In this document: one piece after another, positions 53,717 to 62,729 of the stretch | Layout of the letters: each line of letters opens with the position of its first letter | How positions within the stretch are numbered: the stretch's first letter is position 1 | Source of the DNA: an uncultured bacterium | GTDB taxonomy: Bacteria > Desulfobacterota > Binatia > UBA1149 > CAITLU01 | Assembly (NCBI GenBank): GCA_903893315.1 | Contig: CAITLU010000062.1 | Location: forward strand, 1-64,000 | Direction of reading: 5' to 3' | DNA length: 64,000 nucleotides | The notes under the pieces: generated by a model | The model's input: the letters and a program-made list of their open reading frames with translations, nothing else | The model's database searches: none | What the model was told of the DNA's origin: nothing | Made by a program: the position numbers and the translations under genes

Positions 53717-54084
53717 CTTGGGTCACCCTCTCCGGCGGTTGGTCGCCTCTCTGCGTCGAAGGCCAGCAAACCGCGTACCACTTCTCCCAACTGTTCGCAG
53801 GAAAGCAGGCGAGACCGGATCTTGAGAGAGATTCCGTGGGGTTCGAGCGGTCGGGGTGACACCGGCAGAACCGGGCATGAGGCTCGCCCAGACAACGTAG
53901 TCGAAACACCACGCAAGCCGTTGCGCGGCGCGGCTGCCTTTGCGCGGTTGATTGCAGGAGCGGATCCAAACCGCTTCGAACTGCGTCAGTCACAAACAAG
54001 AGAACCGGCTCACGCCATCGCGCTGCTAGGTACCGCAGCCGATAGGCGTAGAGTGTCGCCGATAGACCTACCGGAGAGCCAGCC
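53717..54084. other. Intergenic region without a supported gene
   Basis: These 368 nt separate two small divergent genes. A 67-codon minus-strand frame (53713-53916) ends ATGA on the next start but has no recognisable sequence, so I do not call it. A GGAGAG ribosome-binding site precedes the gene at 54085. I see no RNA gene. Confidence 0.4.
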
Positions 54085-54354
54085 ATGAAAACCGTCAAGA
54101 ATCTGTCCGCCTCTCCCCTGCGGGTTCCGCTGCCTGCCGGCAAGACCCTACACCTCGGACCGAACGAATCCGGCAGCATCCGCGATGCGGCCGCCGAGCA
54201 TCCGGCGCTTAAGAGACTCGTCGAGGCCGGAAGCCTGGAGGTCGGCGCGGGTACACCCGGAGCCGGCATGTCCGACGGCGGCAGCGGCCGCGGATCGGGT
54301 GACACTTCCAGGCACGGCAAGTCGAGTGCCGCGCGCAAATCCGGCGATCGCTAG
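54085..54354 (+). CDS. Small hypothetical protein
   Basis: The 89-residue protein has an N-terminal compact part (KNLSASPLRVPLPAGKTLHLGPNESGSIRDA, then a helix and EAGSLEVG) and a low-complexity Gly/Ser/Arg tail of about 35 residues. No family is recognisable. ATG 54085 follows GGAGAG at 7 nt. It is isolated between two divergently oriented segments and precedes the release-factor gene by 139 nt. Confidence 0.6.
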   Translation: MKTVKNLSASPLRVPLPAGKTLHLGPNESGSIRDAAAEHPALKRLVEAGSLEVGAGTPGAGMSDGGSGRGSGDTSRHGKSSAARKSGDR

Positions 54355-54493
54355 CCGCGACGCAACAACCCGCCGCAACCATTCGATACCTTGCAGCCCC
54401 CGAGTTGATCGCGGGCCCGGTGGCCCTTAGTAAAGGGGGCTTACTTCTGCGCGCAAGGCTCGAAGTAGAGGACTGCGCAGGCATTTTGTTACG

Positions 54494-56101
54494 ATGGATG
54501 AAGCCCACAAAGAGGTTGCGCGGCCAAGAGGCGCGCAAGGCGGATCGCAGCGGCGCACGTTCGCCATCATCTCACATCCCGATGCCGGCAAGACCACGCT
54601 GACCGAAAAGCTGCTGTTGTTCGGCGGCGCGATCCGTCTGGCGGGGCACGTCAAGGCTCGCGCAGACCGGCGCCGCACCCAATCCGATTGGATGGAAATC
54701 GAACGCAGCCGCGGCATCTCGATTTCCAGTTCGGTGATGACCTTCGAACTCGACGGCGTCACGATGAACCTGCTCGACACCCCGGGACACGAAGATTTCA
54801 GCGAAGACACGTACCGGACACTGACCGCGGTCGACTCCGCCATCATGGTGATCGACGCGGCAAAAGGTATCGAGGCGCAGACCCGCAAGCTCTTTGAAGT
54901 ATGCCGTCTGCGCGACATCCCGATCATCACCTTCGTCAACAAGATCGACCGCGAAGGACGCGACCCCTTCGAACTGCTCGACGAGATCGAGACCGCGCTG
55001 GCGCTCGACGTCACGCCGATGACCTGGCCGGTGGGCATGGGCGCGGACTTTCGCGGCTGCTACGACCTCCACAATCGACGCTTCCTCACCTCCGGCCCCG
55101 GCACGGCATTCGACGAAACCGTCCAGTGCAGCGGCATCGACGATCCCGCTCTCGACGAGCGGGTCCCGGAAGCGATCCTGGCGCTCACCCGCGAAAGCGT
55201 CGAACTCGCGCAGTCGGCCTACAAGCCTCTGGACATAGACTCGTACCGTGCCGGACACATGACGCCGGTTCTGTTCGGCAGCGCGCTGAAGGACTACTGC
55301 GTCGGCGAACTGCTGCAGGCCTTGATCGACATGGCGCCGCCGCCGCGACCGCAGCCTGCGAATCCACGCGAGGTTTCGCCTGACGAAGCCGCGGTCACCG
55401 GCTTCGTGTTCAAGGTGCAGGCCAACATGGATCCCAACCATCGCGACCGCGTGGCCTTCGTTCGACTGTGCTCGGGGCGCTTCACCCGCGGCATGAAACT
55501 CAGGCACACACGCACCGGCAAGACGCTGGCGGTCCACAATCCCATTCTGTTCTTCGCGCAGAAGCGCGAACTGGCCGAAGAGGCGCTGCCCGGCGACATC
55601 ATCGGCATTCCCAACCACGGCACACTGCGCGTCGGTGACACGCTTACCGAAGGCGAGGATCTGCGCTTCACCGGCATTCCGAACTTCGCGCCCGAAATCC
55701 TGCGCCGCGTGCGGCTCGGTGATCCGATGCGCGCCAAGCAACTGCGCAGCGCGCTCGAGGATCTCGCCGAAGAAGGCGTCACCCAGGTCTTCCGTCCCTT
55801 GTTCGGATCGCAGTGGCTGGTCGGTGTGGTCGGTCAGCTCCAGCTCGACGTGCTGGTTTCACGCATCGCCGGCGAGTACGGCGTGCAGGCCGGCTTCGAG
55901 GACGTCCCCTACGAAACCGCACGCTGGGTCTCGGCTGGCGATGCGGCCATGCTCAAGCGTTTCATCGAGCGCCACCACGCAGCGATGGCCGAAGACCGTG
56001 ACGGCGCCCCCGTCTACCTGGCGCGCAACCAGTGGGAACTGGCGCGCACGACCAAGGACTGGCCTGAAGTACGCTTCCACGAAACCCGGGAACGAACCTG
56101 A
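54494..56101 (+). CDS. prfC: Peptide chain release factor 3
   Basis: The 535-residue translational GTPase removes RF1/RF2 from the ribosome after termination. G-domain motifs are SHPDAGKTT (P-loop, residue 27 on), RGISISSSV (switch I), DTPGHEDFSEDT (switch II) and NKIDREGRDP (G4). RF3-specific features include ADRRRTQSDWMEIERSRGIS and the domain II/III sequence RHTRTGKTLAVHNPILFFAQKR...VGDTLTEGE. Length and motifs match PrfC (about 529). ATG 54494 opens the conserved N-terminus. It is convergent with eutC. Confidence 0.95.
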   Translation: MDEAHKEVARPRGAQGGSQRRTFAIISHPDAGKTTLTEKLLLFGGAIRLAGHVKARADRRRTQSDWMEIERSRGISISSSVMTFELDGVTMNLLDTPGHEDFSEDTYRTLTAVDSAIMVIDAAKGIEAQTRKLFEVCRLRDIPIITFVNKIDREGRDPFELLDEIETALALDVTPMTWPVGMGADFRGCYDLHNRRFLTSGPGTAFDETVQCSGIDDPALDERVPEAILALTRESVELAQSAYKPLDIDSYRAGHMTPVLFGSALKDYCVGELLQALIDMAPPPRPQPANPREVSPDEAAVTGFVFKVQANMDPNHRDRVAFVRLCSGRFTRGMKLRHTRTGKTLAVHNPILFFAQKRELAEEALPGDIIGIPNHGTLRVGDTLTEGEDLRFTGIPNFAPEILRRVRLGDPMRAKQLRSALEDLAEEGVTQVFRPLFGSQWLVGVVGQLQLDVLVSRIAGEYGVQAGFEDVPYETARWVSAGDAAMLKRFIERHHAAMAEDRDGAPVYLARNQWELARTTKDWPEVRFHETRERT

Positions 56102-56116
56102 ACTTACAACCGGCTG

Positions 56117-56965
56117 CTAGCGAAGAGCGCCGGGGCCGCGGGGCAGCGACGGGCGTGGCGATGCGTCCTTCAGTTCAAGACCGCTGACGCGCAGGCGCAG
56201 CGCCTGCGCACTCATCCACGCAATTTTGCAGGCAGCCTCGACGGGCGCAAGACCGCCGGCGCGGATATTGGAAATGCAGTTGCGCCGCGAATCGGGAGTT
56301 CCCGGGCGCGGCGACCAGGTAAGGTAACAGCCCAGCGAATCAGACGCGGACAGGCCCGGACGCTCGCCTATCAAAACGATAGAGAGTTCCGCGCCCAGTT
56401 CCACCGCGATCGGATCGCCGATCGCGACGCGGCCCTGCTCCACCATAACGATCGCTCCGACCTCGATGCCCGCGGCCGCGAGTTGCGGAAGCAGAGCCTC
56501 GATAAGCGCTGCGCAGTTGATCGCTATTGCCTGCGCGGAAAGACCGTCGGCAACCACCACGACTGCACGCGCGGAGCTTGCGCAGCGTGACAACGCGGCG
56601 CGTGAATCATCGTCCAGGAGGCGGCCGAGATCCGGACGCTTCAGGTACTCGTCGCGATCGCCGGCCCGGCTGCGAACCCGAACACAGGCAACATCCAAGC
56701 CGCGCAAGCGTCTGTCCAGCTCGTCGAAGTCGACTGCGCTCCACACCGCATCTCGCGCTCTGGCATGGTCGTGGAGGAAAGCCAGATGGGCCTTGGTCGG
56801 CAGGCTGCATCCGGCCCGCCCGAGCCCAACGCGCGCAGCGGTCCAGCGCGCCAGAGTCTCGCGCTCTACCGGCGAAGCAGTTATCGCCGAACTCGCGGCA
56901 GTCGAAGCGGTGACCGTCAAATCAGCCGAAGACGGCCGCTGCGACGATGGCGGCTTCGACTTCAC
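56117..56965 (-). CDS. eutC: Ethanolamine ammonia-lyase small subunit
   Basis: The 282-residue protein is the light chain of the adenosylcobalamin-dependent ammonia-lyase that converts ethanolamine to acetaldehyde and ammonia. Recognisable segments include ARVGLGRAGCSLPTKAHLAFLHDHARARDAVW near residue 45, VVVADGLSAQAI, and the C-terminal IGERPGLSASDSLGCYLTWSPRPG...RNCISNIRAGGL, which bind cobalamin. GTG 56965 overlaps the EutB stop (GTGA). No eut microcompartment shell genes, eutA reactivase or eutH transporter are in the window. Confidence 0.93.
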   Translation of the reverse strand: MKSKPPSSQRPSSADLTVTASTAASSAITASPVERETLARWTAARVGLGRAGCSLPTKAHLAFLHDHARARDAVWSAVDFDELDRRLRGLDVACVRVRSRAGDRDEYLKRPDLGRLLDDDSRAALSRCASSARAVVVVADGLSAQAIAINCAALIEALLPQLAAAGIEVGAIVMVEQGRVAIGDPIAVELGAELSIVLIGERPGLSASDSLGCYLTWSPRPGTPDSRRNCISNIRAGGLAPVEAACKIAWMSAQALRLRVSGLELKDASPRPSLPRGPGALR

Positions 56966-58374
56966 GCGCTTTTATCCGGCTCGGTAAGCATCGACGTCGC
57001 TTCGGCCAGAGCCGCACCGCCGGCGCGCGCCGGATCGTCCACCAGCATGCCGGCCTCGTCACTGATACCGGCGCGCTGCAGCCACTCTTCGAACTCCGGC
57101 GCGCGGCGACGCCCCGTCAGTTGCCGGACAGCCAGTACGTCGTGATGCGACAGGCTCTGGTAGTTCAGCATGATGTCGTCAGCGCCCGGCACGGTGATGA
57201 CGAACGTTACGCCGGCCACGACCAGCAAAGTCAGCAACGCGTCCATGTCGTCCTGGTCCGCCTCGGCGTGATTCGTGTAGCAGACGTCTACGCCCATCGG
57301 CAGCCCGAGCAGCTTGCCGCAGAAGTGGTCTTCGAGCCCCGCGCGCTGAATCTGTTTGCCGTTGTAAAGGTACTCGGGACCGATGAAACCGACCACGCTG
57401 TTGACGATCAGCGGCTTGAACGCACGCGCTACCGCATAGGCGCGAGCTTCCATCGTCTGCTGGTCGACGCCGTGATGTCCGTCGGCCGACAGCGCCGCAC
57501 CCTGCCCCGTTTCGAAGTACATCGCGTTGTTGCCGAGGCTGCCGCGTTGCAGCGAGCTCACCGCATCGTGAGCATCGCGCAGCAGGGACAGACTCACGCC
57601 GAATCCGGCGTTGGCTTTTTGAGAACCCGCAATCGACTGGAAGACCAGATCCACCGGCGCGCCTCGGTCGATCGCCGCCAACGCGGTAGTGACGTGCCCG
57701 AGGCAGCAGGTTTGAGCAGGAATCTCGAGCCCCCGGCGCACGTCATCGAGCAGCGTCACGATGCGGATGTAGTCGTCGATGCTGTCGCCGGCCGGATTGA
57801 CGCCGATCACCGCATCACCTGCACCGAGCAGCAGTCCGTCGATCAACGCGGCAGCGATCCCGCGGCTGTCGTCGGTGGGATGGTTGGGTTGCAGACGCGT
57901 GGCCAGGCGTCCTGGCAGTCCGAGCGTGTTGCGAAACCGCGTGACGACTTCGCACCTGGCCGAAACCACCGCCAGATCCTGAAGACGCATGATCTTGGAA
58001 ACGGCCGCAACCATTTCCGGCGTCAGGCCCGGAGCCAGCGCGCAAAGCGCCGCACTCGTAGCCTGCGACGATAACAGCCACTCGCGCAGTTCTCCGACGG
58101 TGAGCGAAGCGACCGGCGCGAAAGCCGCGCCGTCGTGGCTGTCGACGATAAGGCGGCTCACCTCGTCGTCTTCGTAGGCGATGACCTGCTCGGAAAGAAA
58201 CTCGGCCAGCGGCAGATCGGCCAGAGCCTGCTGAGCCGCGAACCGTTCCATCGCGCTGCGCGCGGCGATGCCGGCAAGGTGATCGCCGGAGCGCTCCGGC
58301 GAAGCTTTGGCGAGCAGATCCTTCAGGTCGGCAAAGACCCAGCGCGTGGAATCCACGGTGCTGGCATAGCTCAT
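56962..58374 (-). CDS. eutB: Ethanolamine ammonia-lyase large subunit
   Basis: The 470-residue TIM-barrel heavy chain carries the substrate site. EutB landmarks are SRLIVDSHD, NTLGLPGRLATRLQPNHPTDD, GAGDAVIGVNPAGDS, QSIAGSQKANAGFGV, YFETGQGAALSADGHHGVDQQT and LPMGVDVCYTNHAEADQDDMD. Length is close to E. coli EutB (453). It is the first gene of a two-gene operon and is divergent from the spermidine-synthase-like gene. The product acetaldehyde could be used by enzymes elsewhere. Confidence 0.95.
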   Translation of the reverse strand: MSYASTVDSTRWVFADLKDLLAKASPERSGDHLAGIAARSAMERFAAQQALADLPLAEFLSEQVIAYEDDEVSRLIVDSHDGAAFAPVASLTVGELREWLLSSQATSAALCALAPGLTPEMVAAVSKIMRLQDLAVVSARCEVVTRFRNTLGLPGRLATRLQPNHPTDDSRGIAAALIDGLLLGAGDAVIGVNPAGDSIDDYIRIVTLLDDVRRGLEIPAQTCCLGHVTTALAAIDRGAPVDLVFQSIAGSQKANAGFGVSLSLLRDAHDAVSSLQRGSLGNNAMYFETGQGAALSADGHHGVDQQTMEARAYAVARAFKPLIVNSVVGFIGPEYLYNGKQIQRAGLEDHFCGKLLGLPMGVDVCYTNHAEADQDDMDALLTLLVVAGVTFVITVPGADDIMLNYQSLSHHDVLAVRQLTGRRRAPEFEEWLQRAGISDEAGMLVDDPARAGGAALAEATSMLTEPDKSA

Positions 58375-58498
58375 GGCGCCCTCTCGGCGGCGCCAGCAGA
58401 CAGTCTGCCGCCGACGGATTCAACTCGAGGACGGCGCAACGCTCGGCCGCTCACGGAGAAACGCAGCCGAGCGCTCGCACATAAAGTGCCGCAGCGGC

Positions 58499-59224
58499 AT
58501 GCTGCGCGCCGTGCGAACCCGTGAACTTCTGGCATCAGCCGTCACCGCGGACGGAGCGACCATCACATTGTTTCGAGAACCCGACGGTTTCGTGGTGCGT
58601 CTCGGCAACGAAGTGCTGATGGGCAGCCGTGTCAGCGGCTCCGAGCGGGAGATGGCCGAGGTCGCCGCCGCTGCGCTGGTCGGCCGCCCGCAGCCGCGTG
58701 TACTGGTGGGCGGACTCGGCATGGGCTTTACGCTTCGCAGCGTGCTCGACGCGCTCGGCGACGACGCGCAGGTAGTGGTCGCCGAGTTGCTGCCTTGTGT
58801 GGTCGAGTGGAACCGCGGCGTGCTGGCTCCGCTGTCTCAGGCAGCCCTGGACGACCCACGCGTGCGGCTCGAAACCGTCGATATAGCCGATTATCTGGCC
58901 TTGCATAAGAGCTCTTTCGACGCAGTCCTGCTCGATGTGGACAACGGCCCGGAAGCCTTCTCGGCACCCGGCAACGCGCGTCTGTACACACCCGCCGGCC
59001 TGGCGATACTGCGCGCCGCGCTGCGCCCCGGCGGCGTGCTCGTGGTTTGGTCGGCGTTCGCAAGCAACGCCTTCGTGAAAGCTCTTGCCCGCGCCGGATT
59101 CAACGGCGCCCAGATGCTCACCGTGCGCGCACGCAGCAATACGCGCAAAGGATCCCGCCACACCCTCTTCGTCGCACGCTCGGGGAGTTCCAAGAAGCCG
59201 CGTCCAGGCGGCGTTTCGGTATAG
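58499..59224 (+). CDS. Spermidine-synthase-like methyltransferase-fold protein
   Basis: The 241-residue protein has a short N-terminal beta-domain and a Rossmann fold: VLVGGLGMGFTLRSVLDAL (nucleotide loop), VVVAELLPCVVEWNRG (acidic strand 2), VRLETVDIADYL and FDAVLLDVDNGPEAF. The DxDNGPE segment is where spermidine synthases have the catalytic Asp. It is shorter than SpeE (about 280), so it may be a SAM-dependent methyltransferase instead. ATG 58499 is at the conserved start. Its stop codon lies in a tandem repeat. Confidence 0.78.
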   Translation: MLRAVRTRELLASAVTADGATITLFREPDGFVVRLGNEVLMGSRVSGSEREMAEVAAAALVGRPQPRVLVGGLGMGFTLRSVLDALGDDAQVVVAELLPCVVEWNRGVLAPLSQAALDDPRVRLETVDIADYLALHKSSFDAVLLDVDNGPEAFSAPGNARLYTPAGLAILRAALRPGGVLVVWSAFASNAFVKALARAGFNGAQMLTVRARSNTRKGSRHTLFVARSGSSKKPRPGGVSV

Positions 59225-59303
59225 ACAGCGGCTGCGTTGCCTCATCGGCGCGTCGCAGCCAGGCCGTGTTTCAGTATTGGACAACTGCTGCGTTGCCTCA
59301 TCG
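59204..59303. repeat. Imperfect tandem repeat (about 45 nt) around the stop of the spermidine-synthase-like gene
   Basis: 59204-59247 and 59259-59303 share CCAGGC, GTTTC, TAT, and an exact CTGCGTTGCCTCATCG. The first copy contains the last codons and stop of the gene at 59224. Confidence 0.6.
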
Positions 59304-59325
59304 TCACATCGACGCGACGGCGCGT

Positions 59326-61383
59326 TCAGGTCGAAGGACGGTTGCGATCGTGGAACCAGTGACGCTGGTCTTCCATCCGCCGGCGCTGCTCTGCTGGCGC
59401 GTGACGCCGGCACGTCGACATCTCGTCGCTGCCTGCGACCGCGCCCCAGCGAAGCTCGATGCAGTCGTTCGGGTTGTACCCCATCTCCAGCGCGAGGTCG
59501 CGCTGAAGCACGTCGGCAAGTCGCAACGTCCAGGTCGAACCGTCGCTGCGCGTGTAATCGAACGAACGTGCGGCAGTTTCTTCGGCGAGCATCGCCTGCA
59601 GGTCGCGCTCGAGATCGGCCGGCTGGGTTCCCGGACGCAGGCGATAACGATCGGGATGCCTCATTACCTGAGCGGGGAATCCGCGCACGACGTCGATCGC
59701 GATCAACAGACGCAGATCGCGCGACGGCGTCGAGAAATCTTCCCACGGGCCTTCGGTCTGGAACAGCGCCGCGCCTTCGGGCATCGCCACGACCGCCGAA
59801 TGCGCGCCCATGTAATCTTCGCCGTTAGAAACCGACAGCAGACGGCCACGCACCTGCTGATCGAGCGCTTCGATCAGATCGCCGAACACCTGGTCGACGG
59901 TACGAGGCTCGGGCGACAGGACCTCGTCCATGCGGTCGTAAAAACCGTCGACCCCTGACGCGTACTGCTCGAACGAGTAATCGCCGTAATCGGGATGGAC
60001 CGTGATCTCCTCGTTGCTGAGCACTCGCAATCCATCTTCCGAAGACACGACAGGACGGAAGTGCTTGAAGCCTGCGCCGCCGAGAGCCGGGTCGACGGCA
60101 AACAGGAAATTGCCGCGCCAGTATTGTTTACGCGCCACAGTCTTGTCCGGCTGCGCATCGACGGCCAGCAGCATGCCGCTGGAAAACCGCGTCTGTTCCA
60201 CGCGCCGCGCCACCACCAGCACGTGACCGTAGGGATCGGCGTAGACGGTGCCGGGCCTGAGCGCGGCAGGACTCAGATTGGTCGGGTAAAGATCGCCGTG
60301 CTCGTCGTCGGCAGCCGTGCGGCCGGTTGCAGAATGAACGGTCCAGCCCACCTCTCGCGAGAAGAAGCGCTGCATGCTTTGCAACTCGCTGCCGCGCGGC
60401 GACGCATCCAGGTTGGTGTGCCACTGCGAACACGTGGGCGGCTTTCCGGGCGCCACGGAAAAGCAGGTCGAATAGCCGAACGGCAGCCTCAGCTTCCAGG
60501 CGAAATAGCCGCGCAGAAAGAAAGGAAGATCGGCACAGTCCGGTTCGAGCTTCAGACCTCCTTCGTCGTCTTCGCCGAGAACGAGATGATCGTGCAGCAG
60601 ATTGCGGCTCGCGTCGCGTGTCACCTCGTGAAGGCCGTGCCAGCTCGGCTGCGTATCGAGCGGGCCGTCGAAAAGCTTCTCGACCCACGCCGAGTAGAGG
60701 TTCTCGTAGTTACGATTCCACTCACGCTCCACCGGCCAGAAGATAGGCAGCGGCGGCTGAGGGCCCTGCTGTTCTTCCAGCACTTCAACGTCGAAATACG
60801 AACACGCGGCATCGGCGCCGTCGGCGGTCGCCAGCTTGGCGCGAAAATGTCCGGACTCGAAGGTGAGCAGTTCCACACTCCACCAGTAAGGCGGACCGCC
60901 GTGACGCTCGTCATCCCTTGCCACGCGCTCTCCGGCCTCGTCGCCAACCACCAGGACGGCATCGACCGCGCTCTCGGACACAGCCAGCACACGCAGCGTC
61001 TTTCCCGGCACGGGATGCTCGGGAGAAACCAGGATCGCGACTCCGGAGGGCGCGCCGCATTGGCCTTCGACGCGTGAGCGAGGTGCCGCCGTGGCCTGAA
61101 TCGCCGCCGCACCCGGCACTTCACCAGGTAACGCAGCGTCGGCCCGCACAGCGTCCGGAGACATATCGGAGGAGGCTGGGCTGCCGCTCGCGGCAGCTTC
61201 CGGCAAAGGCGCGGCCCAGGCCTCGGAAACCACAAAGACCGCGACGCACAGCAGCGCGGCACAAGCGGCGATGCTCAGCCCGGCACGCGCGCGCCTCCCG
61301 CCACCGAGGCCAGTTGCCGAGACGGCACCATTCTCTCGGCAAGCTCCGCCGCAAGCCTCAGCGTCCGTATCCAGCGCCCGCAT
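59326..61383 (-). CDS. Large exported protein with NlpC/P60-like signature
   Basis: The 685-residue protein has a short cytosolic part, one membrane segment (about 35-56) and a variable linker rich in Ala/Pro/Ser (60-110). A conserved body begins at VAILVSPEHPVPGKTLRVLAVS, an immunoglobulin-like strand set. It continues through LEPDCADLPFFLRGYFAWKLRLPFGYS and GTVYADPYGHVLVVARR. The DCADLP plus GHVLVV pattern is like the catalytic Cys and His of NlpC/P60 papain-like hydrolases, so it may be a cell-wall or amide hydrolase (inference). ATG 61383 gives a good membrane start; the open frame upstream is not conserved. Confidence 0.75.
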   Translation of the reverse strand: MRALDTDAEACGGACRENGAVSATGLGGGRRARAGLSIAACAALLCVAVFVVSEAWAAPLPEAAASGSPASSDMSPDAVRADAALPGEVPGAAAIQATAAPRSRVEGQCGAPSGVAILVSPEHPVPGKTLRVLAVSESAVDAVLVVGDEAGERVARDDERHGGPPYWWSVELLTFESGHFRAKLATADGADAACSYFDVEVLEEQQGPQPPLPIFWPVEREWNRNYENLYSAWVEKLFDGPLDTQPSWHGLHEVTRDASRNLLHDHLVLGEDDEGGLKLEPDCADLPFFLRGYFAWKLRLPFGYSTCFSVAPGKPPTCSQWHTNLDASPRGSELQSMQRFFSREVGWTVHSATGRTAADDEHGDLYPTNLSPAALRPGTVYADPYGHVLVVARRVEQTRFSSGMLLAVDAQPDKTVARKQYWRGNFLFAVDPALGGAGFKHFRPVVSSEDGLRVLSNEEITVHPDYGDYSFEQYASGVDGFYDRMDEVLSPEPRTVDQVFGDLIEALDQQVRGRLLSVSNGEDYMGAHSAVVAMPEGAALFQTEGPWEDFSTPSRDLRLLIAIDVVRGFPAQVMRHPDRYRLRPGTQPADLERDLQAMLAEETAARSFDYTRSDGSTWTLRLADVLQRDLALEMGYNPNDCIELRWGAVAGSDEMSTCRRHAPAEQRRRMEDQRHWFHDRNRPST

Positions 61384-61610
61384 CGAGGGAGTATAGACTA
61401 GTAGCCACTCGCGGCCAGCTTGCGCTGTGCGGCCTCTTCCAAGCGCCGCGCATTGCCGGCCGCGCTCGCAACCGCGGCCTTCGCCGCGAACGGTGACAGA
61501 CCGCATCGCGATGCGGGAAGAACCGCGCATTTCGCCGCAACGCTGCGCTCTACTGACTGAAAGAGACCGCCGCCTTGCCTTGGGGTCGGTGCGGGGGGAC
61601 TCTGCCCGGC

Positions 61611-62006
61611 ATGATAGAAAGCAACGCGGACAGACTCCTGCATCTCGCCGTTACCGAAGGCCACGCCGACGTTGCCAAAGACCTGCTAGCCGCCGGCGCC
61701 AACGTGGACGCCCGCGACAACTTCGAGAGGACGCCTCTGCACTGGGCCGCGTTCCGTGGCCGCGTCGAAGGAACCCAACTCCTGCTCGACGCCGGCGCGG
61801 ACGTGAACGCGCGCGACAAGAACGGCTGGACCGCGCTGCACCGCGCCGCGAACGAGGACTACACGAGCGTCGCCAAGATCCTGCTCGGCGCCGGTGCCGA
61901 CGTGAATGTGCGCGACGACGACGGCGTCACGCCTCTGCACGCAGCGGATCGCAGCGGCCGGATGGAAGTCGCCGAACTGCTGCGCGCTCACGGCGCCACT
62001 GAATAG
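61611..62006 (+). CDS. Ankyrin-repeat protein
   Basis: The 131-residue protein consists almost entirely of four ankyrin repeats (about residues 7-131). The consensus recurs as LLHLAVTEGHADVAKDLLAAGANVDARD, TPLHWAAFRGRVEGTQLLLDAGADVNARD, TALHRAANEDYTSVAKILLGAGADVNVRD and TPLHAADRSGRMEVAELLRAHGA. It is probably a cytosolic protein-binding module; the partner is unknown. ATG 61611 opens the first repeat. It is a single gene. Confidence 0.9.
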   Translation: MIESNADRLLHLAVTEGHADVAKDLLAAGANVDARDNFERTPLHWAAFRGRVEGTQLLLDAGADVNARDKNGWTALHRAANEDYTSVAKILLGAGADVNVRDDDGVTPLHAADRSGRMEVAELLRAHGATE

Positions 62007-62197
62007 CCGCCGGGCCGGTCACGTCTCTCTTCGAGCCTGCCCTCTCTGCCGGCACGCCGCACTTTCGAATCGCCACATATCCGGCGGTCGGTTCCGCCTC
62101 GCGTGTTTCATTCAGACGCAGTCGTGAACTGGACCTCCCGCTCCATTCGGGACAACATCACGAACGCTTCACACCGGCGCCCGACGGGGAACGTACG

Positions 62198-62458
62198 ATG
62201 AGAACACTCCTTACGCTCGCCTTGGTACTCACACCCGTAGTCGCGTCGGCTGGAGTCACGTGTTCGACGATCAACGACCCCGACCAGCGGGCTCTTTGCC
62301 GAGCGATAGCTACCGGCAGCGTCGGCCAGTGCACTGCCATCGCCGACTACGCCTTGCGCCAGCAATGCCGCGTACGCCTCGGCGCCGGCGTCAATTCATG
62401 CAACACGATCACCAACGCGTGGGAAAGACAGAAGTGCAAGGACGCGGCCGGTCATTGA
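62198..62458 (+). CDS. Small exported Cys-rich protein
   Basis: The 86-residue protein has a clear signal peptide (residues 1-18, cleavage near ASA-G). The mature part of about 68 residues holds six Cys in spaced pairs (VTCSTI, ALCRAI, GQCTAI, QQCRVR, NSCNTI, QKCKDA), suggesting three disulphides. I recognise no family. ATG 62198 follows GGGGAACG. A GC hairpin lies about 70 nt after the stop. Confidence 0.75.
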   Translation: MRTLLTLALVLTPVVASAGVTCSTINDPDQRALCRAIATGSVGQCTAIADYALRQQCRVRLGAGVNSCNTITNAWERQKCKDAAGH

Positions 62459-62526
62459 CGACTGGCGACGCCACGGCGGCCGAGCCCATCCATCAAAGCA
62501 CGAGGGAGCAAGTGTTCGGTCTATAG

Positions 62527-62545
62527 GCCGGCACGAACTGCCGGC
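62527..62545 (+). terminator. GC hairpin downstream of the Cys-rich protein gene
   Basis: GCCGGCA and TGCCGGC (7 bp) enclose CGAAC. No T-run follows, so the assignment is tentative. Confidence 0.35.
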
Positions 62546-62729
62546 GCATGTAGGCCGAGCGCCCCCGCGCCATGCACAGCAGGTTGAGCCCGCAGGTCGG
62601 CGGGATTGAGGCCACTTACGATCGGAAAGAATGCACCGCGATGCAGCTGCGTCGGGCGGGCTCCGCTCATGCCGTGCGTCGCCTTCCCTTCACGCGCCAC
62701 GGCGTGCGCCGTGGCCTGTCTCCGTGCAC

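Noticed and set aside
53713-53916. 67-codon minus-strand frame coupled (ATGA) to the exported protein gene
   Set aside because: No motif, signal peptide or convincing ribosome-binding site; the coupling alone is not enough.
61398-61664. Minus-strand 88-codon frame near the ankyrin gene
   Set aside because: It is Ala-rich with no recognisable motif or ribosome-binding site and overlaps the ankyrin start; GC-rich chance frame is more likely.
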